From NCBI GenBank assembly GCA_964579395.1, contig CAZOFT010000002.1, forward strand, positions 99,087 to 163,086: 64,000 nucleotides of DNA. Reading direction: 5' to 3'. Positions within the stretch are counted from its first letter, which is position 1, and each line of letters opens with the position of its first letter. The DNA is from JACOTV01 sp964579395 (GTDB taxonomy: Bacteria; Patescibacteriota; Microgenomatia; UBA1406; GWC2-37-13). Position numbers and translations under genes: made by a program. A model generated the notes under the pieces. That model was given only the letters and a program-made list of their open reading frames with translations. It did not search any database and had not been told where the DNA came from. Of the stretch, positions 32,822 to 41,119 are shown in pieces.

Positions 32822-33952
32822 ATGTCACTCCAGCTGTACGACTCCAGAAGAAAAGAAGTGGTACCGTTTGTGCCGCTTGTTGAGGGCACCGTATCCGCAT
32901 ATGTGTGCGGCATTACGCCGAATAATGCGACTCATTTAGGACATGCATTTACCTATGTTCAGTTTGATGTGTTGCGACGCTTACTTACTCTTTCTGGGCA
33001 TACCGTAAACTATCTGCAAAACGCCACAGACATCAATGACAGCGATGATGTAATTGCACAGGCGCAGCAAAAAGGCATGACGTGGGACGAATTGGCCGAT
33101 TTTTGGGTGACGCACTTTCACGCGCAAATGGATGCACTGGGTGTGCAGCGCCCAACCACTTACATGTATGCCACGTCAGCAATGGAGCAGATTACCAGTA
33201 TGATTCAATCGCTTCTGGACAAAGAGTATGCGTATGCAGTTGACGGTATGGTGTATTTTGATGTGACGCGTGATTCTGAGTATGGTGAACTCAGCACCTT
33301 ATCATCACAGCAGATGATTGATATCTCTCGACAGCGCGGAGGCAATCCAGATGACTCTCGAAAAAAGAATCCGCTCGATTTTGTGCTCTGGTTTGCCAGC
33401 GATAATGCGCCAAATTGGGCAGCTCCCTGGGGAAGAGGACGGCCAGGTTGGCACATTGAGTGCAGCGCCATGATTCGACAAGTATTAGGAGACCAAATCG
33501 ACATTCACGGAGGCGGTGCTGATTTGATGTATCCACATCATGAAAGTGAGATAGCACAATCAGAAGCGGTAACCGGGAAGCAGCCGTATGTGGGGTATTG
33601 GATGCATGTTGCAATGGTGCGGTACGAAGGAGAAAAGATGAGTAAGTCGCTTGGGAATCTGGTACTGGTTGAGGATGTAATCCGAGACTATGGGGCAAAA
33701 GCACTTCGCTACCTTCTTCTGAGTCGCCATTATCGTGACTCCTGGCAGTACACGACCGCACGCATTCAAGAAGCTGCTGCCGCGTGGGCACATGTTGAAT
33801 CTCAGTTGCACGCGCCAGATCATGGTGACTTTGATGAAGTGGTGAAGGCCCTTGAGGACGACCTGCATACTGACCGAGCTCTGACTCTCCTTTCAACGAT
33901 GGCCGGACGTCCGCTTGCACTGGCGCTTGATCTCCTTGGCTTTCTCGATTAG
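32822..33952 (+). CDS. CysRS/MshC-family cysteine ligase, short
   Basis: Class I ligase activating cysteine. Zinc ligands fit CysRS: C29, C214, H239, E243. HLGH at 38-41 and K-M-S-K-S at 273-277. The N-terminal third (Y-V-C-G-I-T-P-N-N-A-T-H-L-G-H) and the G-R-P-G-W-H-I-E-C segment are more like MshC of mycothiol biosynthesis. The region around Y-P-H-H-E-S-E-I-A-Q-S-E-A and R-Y-L-L-L-S-R-H-Y-R is like CysRS. At 376 residues it lacks the C-terminal anticodon-binding domain of CysRS, as does MshC. I favour a minimal CysRS, but a cysteine-ligase role in a thiol pathway is possible. Confidence 0.8.
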   Translation: MSLQLYDSRRKEVVPFVPLVEGTVSAYVCGITPNNATHLGHAFTYVQFDVLRRLLTLSGHTVNYLQNATDINDSDDVIAQAQQKGMTWDELADFWVTHFHAQMDALGVQRPTTYMYATSAMEQITSMIQSLLDKEYAYAVDGMVYFDVTRDSEYGELSTLSSQQMIDISRQRGGNPDDSRKKNPLDFVLWFASDNAPNWAAPWGRGRPGWHIECSAMIRQVLGDQIDIHGGGADLMYPHHESEIAQSEAVTGKQPYVGYWMHVAMVRYEGEKMSKSLGNLVLVEDVIRDYGAKALRYLLLSRHYRDSWQYTTARIQEAAAAWAHVESQLHAPDHGDFDEVVKALEDDLHTDRALTLLSTMAGRPLALALDLLGFLD

Positions 33953-33959
33953 ACGCCTA

Positions 33960-34580
33960 CTACTTCTTTCGTCTCGCTGCTTTCGGTTGACTCACCAGAT
34001 CATCATAAATCTCAGAGTACAGCGAATAGGCAAGTTCTATCCAATCAGAAAGTGCGCTGTCATTTTCGATAGGAAACCGTCCCTGGACAATAATATTGCG
34101 AACTTCGCTCAATGCTTGCCACTGCTCAAGGCCAGTTGGTGTGAGATAACCGTTTTCTGCCAAGTAACCGGTTACACTTGAGATGGGTGAGCTTTCCGTC
34201 ATTTCCTTGGAATTGAGTTCCACTGCTATCCCGCGCAGCAGTCTCTCGATTTCAAACACAAGGGCCAAAAAGTTGCCGCGATCAACTCCCATGAGTTGGA
34301 TTTTTTTCTTTTTGATCTTGCTTAGTTCATCATCTGGCGGATTGGTGGCTTGTTTGGCCGGGACATTGGCAACCCGTTTTTTGAGTGATGCAAGCTGTTG
34401 CTGCACTTTTTTTCCTTTGAGACCGAAGAAATCAAACTCTTGCAGGTCATCAAAAAAGGCAATAAGAATAAGGAGTCCAAACAGTACCAGGCTGGCATTG
34501 CTTATGTGAACCAAAGGAATACGAATGACTGATAAAAGAAGGAGGGTTGAGCCGATGCCGAAAATAGTACGCTTCATCAT
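33960..34580 (-). CDS. Hypothetical membrane protein, 206 aa
   Basis: Two hydrophobic segments (about residues 5-22 and 28-44) precede a cytoplasmic region with a Lys-rich coiled-coil-prone stretch. A helical domain follows, with S-E-V-R-N-I-I-V-Q-G-R-F near residue 165. This resembles the RN...HG region of DUF4145/HEPN-like domains, but His is replaced. Function not recognised. Convergent with the CysRS-like gene. Confidence 0.65.
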   Translation of the reverse strand: MMKRTIFGIGSTLLLLSVIRIPLVHISNASLVLFGLLILIAFFDDLQEFDFFGLKGKKVQQQLASLKKRVANVPAKQATNPPDDELSKIKKKKIQLMGVDRGNFLALVFEIERLLRGIAVELNSKEMTESSPISSVTGYLAENGYLTPTGLEQWQALSEVRNIIVQGRFPIENDSALSDWIELAYSLYSEIYDDLVSQPKAARRKK

Positions 34581-34687
34581 GAGTGGGTAAAGAACATTCG
34601 TTCACCATAAGTAGTATACGCCTTTTTACCTGCGTGTCAATCTCACTTTTACAGCGACAACTACTGCATCATGCATGCTTCGTACGC

Positions 34688-34693
34688 TATAAT
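34688..34693 (+). promoter_or_regulatory. -10 hexamer of the PEGA-SH3 gene
   Basis: TATAAT, 17 bases before the ATG; gives a leader of about ten bases. Confidence 0.45.
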
Positions 34694-34710
34694 GGGTACA
34701 TCTATTGCGT

Positions 34711-35631
34711 ATGAGACGTACAACCATAAAAAGAAAACTTATTATCTTCTTTGTTCTAGCAATACTGTTTGTGGGCGGACTCCTTGCACAAGGTGCATGG
34801 AAAAGTAGTAAAGATGTAAACGGTCAGCTGCGCATTTTAGCGACACCGCACGCTAATGTGTTTGTCAATAATATCAACAAAGGGTCTACACCCTATGATG
34901 TGCAGATACCGGCTGGCACTTACACGATTAAACTGATACCAGACCAGGAGGCCACAGTTACAGCGTCCTGGCAAGCTAAAGTAACAGTAGAGCGAGGAGC
35001 GCTGACATATGTTAATCGCGATTTGGGCACAAGTGACGTTGATTCCTCGGGTGAAGTGTATGTGCTTCAAAAAATGAGTGGCTTTGCAAAAAAAGGTGTC
35101 GGTGAGGTTGTTGTAGAGACTGAACCGGTCGGTAGTCTGGTAAGCTTGGACTCTGATGAGAAGGGAATTGCTCCGCTTACCTTGGCAGATGTGCCAGAAG
35201 GATCGCATGAGTTGTCAATTTACCTCCCCGGCTTCTTTCGTCGCACTCAAACGATCAATGTGGTTTCTGGATATCGCATGAAAGCGAGTGTAAAGCTGGC
35301 AATTGATGAAGCGGCTCAGATTGCTCAAAAGCGTCGTGAGGAACGAAAGGCAAGTAGTGAAGCAGCGCTGGCAGAAAAAAAAGCATCTGAAGAAGCACCG
35401 GCAACAGCCTCTGCCAACACACCTTCGGCATTTGACACCATCACTATTTTCGGTACACCGAATGGCTTTTTGCGCGTCCGTAAAGAGCCGAACTTGAACT
35501 CGGAGGAAGTAGCGCAGGTTTTGGAAGGGAAGCGGTATAGTGTGCTTGAAGAAGTGGGTGGATGGGTGCGAATTCCGTACGATGAAACAAATGAAGGCTG
35601 GGTATCAGCTCAATACACGACAAAAGAATAA
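34711..35631 (+). CDS. Secreted PEGA-PEGA-SH3b protein
   Basis: An N-terminal membrane anchor or signal (about residues 8-26) precedes two PEGA-type surface beta-domains: V-N-G-Q-L-R-I-L-A-T-P-H-A-N-V-F-V-N at about 36-54 and V-V-V-E-T-E-P-V-G-S-L-V-S-L at about 130-145. A charged Lys/Glu/Ala coiled region (about 195-230) leads to a C-terminal bacterial SH3 domain (G-F-L-R-V-R-K-E-P, then W-V-S-A-Q-Y). Such proteins usually bind cell-wall material. The ATG is preferred over a TTG six bases upstream. Confidence 0.85.
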   Translation: MRRTTIKRKLIIFFVLAILFVGGLLAQGAWKSSKDVNGQLRILATPHANVFVNNINKGSTPYDVQIPAGTYTIKLIPDQEATVTASWQAKVTVERGALTYVNRDLGTSDVDSSGEVYVLQKMSGFAKKGVGEVVVETEPVGSLVSLDSDEKGIAPLTLADVPEGSHELSIYLPGFFRRTQTINVVSGYRMKASVKLAIDEAAQIAQKRREERKASSEAALAEKKASEEAPATASANTPSAFDTITIFGTPNGFLRVRKEPNLNSEEVAQVLEGKRYSVLEEVGGWVRIPYDETNEGWVSAQYTTKE

Positions 35632-35638
35632 AGGCTTC

Positions 35639-36757
35639 TTACTCCCAGGATTTTTTTGACTTCCAAATCACCCTGTTGTAGAGGATATATGAATACGGCA
35701 TGATAACCGTTACAAGAAAGACAGCTTTGAAGAGGTAGACATAGTGGTGTCCGACATACTTTTCAAACAGTGTTATGGCCGTAACCTGCATAATCAGTGA
35801 ACCCAAGGCGACCATGTTAAACTTGGCAAAGCTGCGCAATATGCTCATCGGTTTGTGTTCGATACGCTTATGGGAAAAAGACCAAAAGTTATTGCCGACA
35901 AAGTTGTTCATAATCGCCAGCTCGGCACTGATTGCCTGTGCGATGCTGATGTTTACGCCAAGCACTGTAAACAGTAGATACAGTACTCCAAAATCGATGA
36001 CAAACCCTGAAACACCGACAGTGACATAGCGAATAAATGAAGAGTGATAAGCAATGTACAACAGCGCATCACGAATAAACTGTCCGGAGTTGATCTTCGA
36101 TACGCCGTATTTCCGGTCAGTGAAGTTGATTGGCACCTCAGCTAAATGTGCATGTTTTTTTATTGCATTATCCAACAGTGCTACCTGAAACACATATCCT
36201 GTGTATTTCTTCATGGTGTTAAGGTGATCCTTTACGACCCACGAGCGTATGGCGCGAAACCCAGAAGTCCAATCGGTGACGGATAGTTTGAAAAAGCCAA
36301 ATCGGATAATCAGATTGCCAACGACTGAATAAAATTTGCGATCGATCCCCCAGTCTTTGGGGATGGAGCCACCTTTGATATAGCGCGAACCAATGACAAA
36401 ATCTGCACCCTCATCGACTTTTTTCAAAAAAGCAGGTAACAGTGCCGGGTCGTGAGAAAAGTCAGCATCCATTTCAAACAATACATCTGCTTTCAGCTCG
36501 TTCAACGCTTCATGAAAGCCGGCAACGTACGCTTTGCCTAAACCTTCTTTTTTTGTCTGCAGAAGATGGAGTTTTTTATGTCGCTTCTGCTCCTCTTTGA
36601 CGATATTTGCTGTGCCGTCGGGTGATTGGCTGTCTACGACAAGAATATGTGTATCCCAGTTGGAGACAGATTTCACCTGTTCAAATATCGCCTGGACCAG
36701 CCCTTTTATAGTATCCGCCTCGTTGTATGTCGGGATTACGATAACTGCAGTTTGCAT
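35639..36757 (-). CDS. GT2 polyprenol-phosphate mannosyltransferase fused to GtrA
   Basis: Residues about 1-235 are a dolichol-phosphate-mannose synthase-like GT2 domain (V-I-P-T-Y-N-E-A-D, the D-A-D metal motif within F-E-M-D-A-D-F-S-H-D-P, and G-S-R-Y-I-K-G-G). The C-terminal 130 residues form a four-TM GtrA domain (F-I-R-Y-V-T-V-G-V-S-G-F-V-I-D-F). The fusion transfers a sugar from a nucleotide donor to polyprenyl phosphate and probably helps flip or use it. Last gene of the leftward nucleotide-sugar cluster. Confidence 0.92.
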   Translation of the reverse strand: MQTAVIVIPTYNEADTIKGLVQAIFEQVKSVSNWDTHILVVDSQSPDGTANIVKEEQKRHKKLHLLQTKKEGLGKAYVAGFHEALNELKADVLFEMDADFSHDPALLPAFLKKVDEGADFVIGSRYIKGGSIPKDWGIDRKFYSVVGNLIIRFGFFKLSVTDWTSGFRAIRSWVVKDHLNTMKKYTGYVFQVALLDNAIKKHAHLAEVPINFTDRKYGVSKINSGQFIRDALLYIAYHSSFIRYVTVGVSGFVIDFGVLYLLFTVLGVNISIAQAISAELAIMNNFVGNNFWSFSHKRIEHKPMSILRSFAKFNMVALGSLIMQVTAITLFEKYVGHHYVYLFKAVFLVTVIMPYSYILYNRVIWKSKKSWE

Positions 36758-36839
36758 AAGTTTGGGGGAATGATAGTTGAAGTATATCGTACTGAACGCT
36801 TTTTTGCGCGCCCAGATGCAGCTTGTACTGAGAGGCCAT

Positions 36840-37796
36840 TTAGGAATTTATGTCTAGCTTTTTGCGGAAATACGCGATGGTGTCGTTGAGCCCGTCTTCA
36901 ATGCTCATGGCAGGTTCCCACCCAAGCAGCTTCTGTGCCTTGCTGATATCCGGTTTGCGTTTTTTTGGATCATCTGCGGTGGCAGGTTCAGTGACGACTG
37001 TTGAAGTGGACTCGGTCAGTTTGAGCACCAACTCAGCAATGTCGCGAACGGTACGCTCAGTTGGGTTGCCGACGTTGATGACCTCTCGATCAATGCCTTC
37101 GGTGGTGCCCAGCTTCCACAAAGCCTGAATCATGTCAGATACGTGGCAAAATGAGCGGGTTTGAGCCCCGTCGCCGTAGATGGTGAGGGGCTTTTCGCGC
37201 AGCGCTTCCACGATAAAGTTGCTGACAACTCGTCCATCCATGACATCCATATAGGGTCCGTAGGTATTGAAGATACGTGCGATGCGAATATCAAGATCAT
37301 ATGTATGAGCATAGGTCATAGTAATACTTTCTGCAAAGCGCTTCCCCTCATCATAACAGGAGCGCTCACCGTTGGGGTTCACATTGCCCCAATAGGATTC
37401 TTTTTGCGGGTGCTCTAGCGGATCGCCATACACCTCTGATGTTGAAGCAAGCACCAACCGCCTGCTGCCGGTTTGTTTCATCATGTCGAGCAGGTTTTTG
37501 GTGCCGACGGAGTTAACCATGAGTGTTTCAACCGGGTATTTTTTGTATTGGACGGGCGAAGCAGGTGAGGCGAGTTGATAGATGATGTCGTAGGGTTTAT
37601 CTGTGTCATCAAAGGTGTAGGTGATCAAATCTGCTTTGATGACAGTCAGGTTTGGATTATCTCTAATTGCCTCAATGTTGTCCGGACTGCCGGTGATAAA
37701 GTTGTCAACGATTGTGACGCTGTGCCCCTCTGAAAGAAGAAATTTAGTGAAGTTGGAACCGATAAACCCGGCTCCTCCGGCGATTAGAATATTCAT
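36840..37796 (-). CDS. uxs: UDP-glucuronate decarboxylase (UDP-xylose synthase)
   Basis: Extended SDR epimerase/dehydratase fold. N-terminal G-G-A-G-F-I-G-S nucleotide-binding motif; the catalytic Y and K appear in S-C-Y-D-E-G-K-R. The combination L-A-S-P-A-S-P-V-Q-Y, S-T-S-E-V-Y-G-D-P and Y-W-G-N-V-N-P is characteristic of UXS, which converts UDP-glucuronate to UDP-xylose. It follows ugd, which makes UDP-glucuronate, after nine bases. Confidence 0.92.
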   Translation of the reverse strand: MNILIAGGAGFIGSNFTKFLLSEGHSVTIVDNFITGSPDNIEAIRDNPNLTVIKADLITYTFDDTDKPYDIIYQLASPASPVQYKKYPVETLMVNSVGTKNLLDMMKQTGSRRLVLASTSEVYGDPLEHPQKESYWGNVNPNGERSCYDEGKRFAESITMTYAHTYDLDIRIARIFNTYGPYMDVMDGRVVSNFIVEALREKPLTIYGDGAQTRSFCHVSDMIQALWKLGTTEGIDREVINVGNPTERTVRDIAELVLKLTESTSTVVTEPATADDPKKRKPDISKAQKLLGWEPAMSIEDGLNDTIAYFRKKLDINS

Positions 37797-37805
37797 AACG
37801 TTGTA

Positions 37806-39095
37806 CTACACTGCGCGGCCGACACCGACATAGGTAAAGCCCATATCTTTCATCTTCTGCGGATCGTAGATGTTTCGACCATCAAAAAGAAGCGGTGTTT
37901 TAACCAGCGATTTTACTTTATTCAGATCAATTTGTTTAAACTCATTCCACTCAGTAAGCACAAGCACTGCATCGGCGCCTTCTATAGCATCATAGGCATT
38001 GTCAACAAGCTTGATTTTGTCGCCGAACTTTTTCTTGATGTTGTCCATCGCAGCCATGTCGTAGCCGGTGAGCTCAAAGCCTTTTTCAATGAGCTGCTCA
38101 ATCAGATAGACTGATGGAGCAAAGCGAATGTCATCGGTATCAGGTTTAAACGCGAGTCCAAGAATGCCGATCTTCTTTCCGTCTACTTTGTCAAGAATGT
38201 GTTCCAGAAAATTCTCGCGTGCACGGTGGTTGATGGCCTCAACAGAGTCAAGAAGTCCGGTATCGAGCCCAAGCTTTTTCCCGGTATCAGCAAGCGCCTG
38301 GACATCTTTGGGAAAGCAGGATCCGCCATAGCCCACACCAGCATACATGAAGGTGCGTCCGATACGACTGTCCATACCGACTGCTTCCAGGACTTCCTCC
38401 ACGTCTGCGCCGGTCTGCTCACAATACAGTGAGATCAAGTTGGCAAATGAGATCTTGGTGGCAAGCATGGAGTTTGAGGCGTACTTGATCATCTCGCTTG
38501 AGGCGAGGTTGGTGGTGACGCGCTTACCGGGCAGCGGCTTATGAAGTTCCAAAAGAGCATCGATGGCCTTTTGGCTGTTGGAGCCGATGACCACGCGATC
38601 GGGGACGAGTGTGTCGCTTAAGGCCGATCCTTCGCGCAAAAACTCCGGGCATGACGCCACGGCGATATCTGCATCCGGCTTTACTTTTTTAATGATCTTT
38701 TCTACTTCCAGGTTGGTGCCCACAGGTACGGTGCTCTTGCAGGAGATCACGGTAAACTTGTCGGACAAGTGTTTACCGATTTCTTCGGCCACATGGTAGA
38801 CGATGGAAAGATCTGCGCTGCCGTCGGGCTTGGGAGGGGTGCCGACGGTGATAAATACAATCTCGGATTCGGCCATGGCCTGATCGTATTGATCGGTAAA
38901 GATAAGGCGTCCTGCCTTGTTGTTTTCCTGCAGCATCTCGGCGAGTCCCGGCTCATAAATGATAGGGTCTCCATTGCGAAGTCTCTCGAGTTTTTCAGGA
39001 GTGTGACCGACCACCCAGACTTTGTTTCCGAAGTCGGCAAATACACATGCTGAAACAAGTCCTACATATCCGTGTCCGATTACTGTGATGGTCAT
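37806..39095 (-). CDS. ugd: UDP-glucose 6-dehydrogenase
   Basis: Oxidises UDP-glucose to UDP-glucuronate with NAD. Rossmann start M-T-I-T-V-I-G-H-G-Y-V-G-L-V-S-A, the T-P/G-T-P-P-K-P-D-G loop and the catalytic Cys in G-Y-G-G-S-C-F-P-K-D. The C-terminal G-L-A-F-K-P-D-T-D-D-I-R motif is also present. I chose the ATG at the Rossmann strand; a longer in-frame start would lie upstream of TATGAT. Pairs with uxs. Confidence 0.95.
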   Translation of the reverse strand: MTITVIGHGYVGLVSACVFADFGNKVWVVGHTPEKLERLRNGDPIIYEPGLAEMLQENNKAGRLIFTDQYDQAMAESEIVFITVGTPPKPDGSADLSIVYHVAEEIGKHLSDKFTVISCKSTVPVGTNLEVEKIIKKVKPDADIAVASCPEFLREGSALSDTLVPDRVVIGSNSQKAIDALLELHKPLPGKRVTTNLASSEMIKYASNSMLATKISFANLISLYCEQTGADVEEVLEAVGMDSRIGRTFMYAGVGYGGSCFPKDVQALADTGKKLGLDTGLLDSVEAINHRARENFLEHILDKVDGKKIGILGLAFKPDTDDIRFAPSVYLIEQLIEKGFELTGYDMAAMDNIKKKFGDKIKLVDNAYDAIEGADAVLVLTEWNEFKQIDLNKVKSLVKTPLLFDGRNIYDPQKMKDMGFTYVGVGRAV

Positions 39096-39104
39096 ATGGA
39101 CTAC

Positions 39105-39110
39105 ATCATA
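39105..39110 (-). promoter_or_regulatory. -10 hexamer of ugd, short leader
   Basis: TATGAT on the minus strand with nine bases to the ATG. Confidence 0.4.
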
Positions 39111-39171
39111 CTGGAGATTCAAAGTGATTTCAACGATATAGACTGGGGATATCTGCCTCAGAATAGAGCGG

Positions 39172-40053
39172 TTATTTTGCGCTCATTATCTGGGTAAAAC
39201 CACGCATCAACTGGAAGGTATTATTGATGCTCACAGTCTGCTGATATTGCGGGCGCGGCGCCTTGCCGGCAAAAAACTCAGCAAACGTCACCGATCCAAC
39301 AAGCGCCTCATCCAACCCCCATTTGCGGGCTATGAGTAAAAATGCTTCGCGAGGTGATACTGACTCGCTCCCGATTATGTGGATGACTTCATTTTGAAAA
39401 TGGCTCACAAGGTGGTTGAGGGCGAGGCCGATGTCGTCGATATATGTCGGTGTGATCAATGAATCGGTGATGCCGGCTACCGATTTGCCCTGCTCGATGA
39501 GTCCTTTTATCGCGCGCACAAAATCCTTCTTCGGAAAGTCATCAAGCCGATACGGATAGGTGATGCGCACAATCATAGCGTCAGCGGGAAGTACACCATC
39601 GTGCATGAGTGCCTGCTCGGCTTCGTATTTGGTCTTCGCATACATCCCCAGCGGGTGGGGAGTGGACGATTCATCATACGGCGGCTGGGTGCCATCAAAG
39701 ACAAAATCGGTCGAGATGTGAATCATCTGTATGCCTTTTGCGTGGGCTGCAGCATATACGTTTTTGGTGCCGTCGACATTGATTGATCGCGCAACATCCG
39801 GTTCGTTTTCCGCGCCGTCGACATTGGTGTATGCAGCCAAGTGAATCACTATGTCGGCCGCAAGTGTCTCAAAGTATGCGTTTACTGACGAAGCATCAGT
39901 AATGTCCATGTCATCACTGGCGATGCCGACACAGGTATGGCCGTGCTCGGTGAGAATCTCCATGACGCGTGATCCGACAAGACCGCGAGCTCCGGTAAGG
40001 GCAATGCAACGGGATGCTGGTTGCTGGTTGCTGGTTGCTGGTGAATTCTGCAT
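39172..40053 (-). CDS. rfbD: dTDP-4-dehydrorhamnose reductase-like SDR
   Basis: RmlD-type reductase: L-T-G-A-R-G-L-V-G-S nucleotide-binding motif near residue 19, H-L-A-A-Y-T-N-V-D-G-A-E, S-T-D-F-V-F-D-G and catalytic Y...K in M-Y-A-K-T-K-Y. The first 15 residues (Ser, Asn, Gln, Pro, Ala) come from a 7-base tandem repeat and lie outside the fold. 20 bases downstream of rfbB. RmlA and RmlC, needed to complete dTDP-rhamnose, were not seen here, so the final sugar may differ from rhamnose or the other genes are elsewhere. Confidence 0.85.
   Translation of the reverse strand: MQNSPATSNQQPASRCIALTGARGLVGSRVMEILTEHGHTCVGIASDDMDITDASSVNAYFETLAADIVIHLAAYTNVDGAENEPDVARSINVDGTKNVYAAAHAKGIQMIHISTDFVFDGTQPPYDESSTPHPLGMYAKTKYEAEQALMHDGVLPADAMIVRITYPYRLDDFPKKDFVRAIKGLIEQGKSVAGITDSLITPTYIDDIGLALNHLVSHFQNEVIHIIGSESVSPREAFLLIARKWGLDEALVGSVTFAEFFAGKAPRPQYQQTVSINNTFQLMRGFTQIMSAK
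40015..40042. repeat. Four tandem copies of a 7-base unit in the 5' end of rfbD
   Basis: (TGCTGGT)x4 on the plus strand, ACCAGCA on the coding strand, perfect copies. As the unit is not a multiple of three, gain or loss of one copy shifts the reading frame just inside the start codon. Confidence 0.9.
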
Positions 40054-40074
40054 AGGGTGTATGTCGGTTATCCG

Positions 40075-41094
40075 TTAAACTTTGGAGGCATATTGCGTGT
40101 CGTAATACTTTTGGTATTCACCTGATTTGATATGGCGCCACCAGTCTTCGTGGTCTTTGTACCACTGCACTGTCGATTCCAACGCCTGCTCAAAACTATG
40201 TGCCGGGCTCCACCCCAGCTCTCGCTGAATCTTGCTGTAATCGATTGCGTAGCGGCGGTCGTGGCCGGGGCGGTCTTTGACATATTCAAACGTCTCCTCC
40301 GGATCAACACCCATGATCTTGCAGATTGATTTGACGATCTCGATGTTCGGCACATCCTGAGTCATGCTTCCAACACAATAGGTTTCGCCTACGGTTCCTT
40401 TTTCTAAAATGGCCTCAATTGCGCTGCAGTGATCTTCCACATAGAGCCAATCACGTACATAGAGGCCATCGCCATAGACCGGCACTTTTTTCCCTTCGAT
40501 GATGTTGGTGATAGCCAGGGGAATCAGTTTCTCAGGAAAGTGATAGGGGCCGAAATTGTTTGAACAGTTGCTTATGGTAATCGGCAAACCAAATGTGTCG
40601 TAGTACGCGCGAACGAGGTGATCTGAGCCGGCTTTACTGGCCGAGTAGGGGCTGTGCGGATCATAGGGGGTGGTCTCTGAAAACTTGGTGTCAGTTCCCA
40701 GCTCCAACGCGCCAAATACCTCATCAGTGGAAATATGGTGGAAGCGACTCACGGCATTGTTTGCCGCCGCTTCAAGCAAGACCTGGGTACCGACGACATT
40801 GGTTTTGACAAATACAGACGGATCCAGGATAGAGCGGTCTACATGCGACTCTGCGGCAAAATGCACGACGGTATCAACGCCCTTCATCAGCTCATTCATG
40901 GCCTTCGGGTCACAAATATCAGCTTTGTGAAACTCGTGGTTCGGATTGTCGCGGGCGTCAGCCAGATTCTCCATATTGCCGGCGTAGGTGAGTTTGTCGA
41001 CATTGACGATTGTGTCGCCAGGATGGTGTTTGAGCCAATAGTGAACAAAGTTTGAGCCGATAAACCCGGCGCCGCCAGTTATGAGAAGTTTCAT
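40075..41094 (-). CDS. rfbB: dTDP-glucose 4,6-dehydratase
   Basis: RmlB: converts dTDP-glucose to dTDP-4-keto-6-deoxyglucose. Start M-K-L-L-I-T-G-G-A-G-F-I-G-S-N-F, D-K-L-T-Y-A-G, F-A-A-E-S-H-V-D-R-S-I, S-T-D-E-V-F-G, and catalytic Y...K in P-Y-S-A-S-K-A-G. It has a leaderless-type TATAAT seven bases before the ATG chosen. An in-frame ATG nine bases upstream would overlap that hexamer. First gene of the leftward cluster. Confidence 0.96.
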   Translation of the reverse strand: MKLLITGGAGFIGSNFVHYWLKHHPGDTIVNVDKLTYAGNMENLADARDNPNHEFHKADICDPKAMNELMKGVDTVVHFAAESHVDRSILDPSVFVKTNVVGTQVLLEAAANNAVSRFHHISTDEVFGALELGTDTKFSETTPYDPHSPYSASKAGSDHLVRAYYDTFGLPITISNCSNNFGPYHFPEKLIPLAITNIIEGKKVPVYGDGLYVRDWLYVEDHCSAIEAILEKGTVGETYCVGSMTQDVPNIEIVKSICKIMGVDPEETFEYVKDRPGHDRRYAIDYSKIQRELGWSPAHSFEQALESTVQWYKDHEDWWRHIKSGEYQKYYDTQYASKV

Positions 41095-41101
41095 ACGAGT
41101 C

Positions 41102-41107
41102 ATTATA
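41102..41107 (-). promoter_or_regulatory. -10 hexamer of rfbB, leaderless
   Basis: TATAAT on the minus strand with seven bases to the ATG. Confidence 0.55.
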
Positions 41108-41119
41108 CTCAATTCACCA

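Noticed and set aside
28250..33952. A mycothiol- or bacillithiol-type pathway formed by the LmbE deacetylase and the CysRS/MshC-like ligase
   Set aside because: No glycosyltransferase or acetyltransferase partner nearby, the genes have separate promoters, and the ligase keeps the four-ligand CysRS zinc site.
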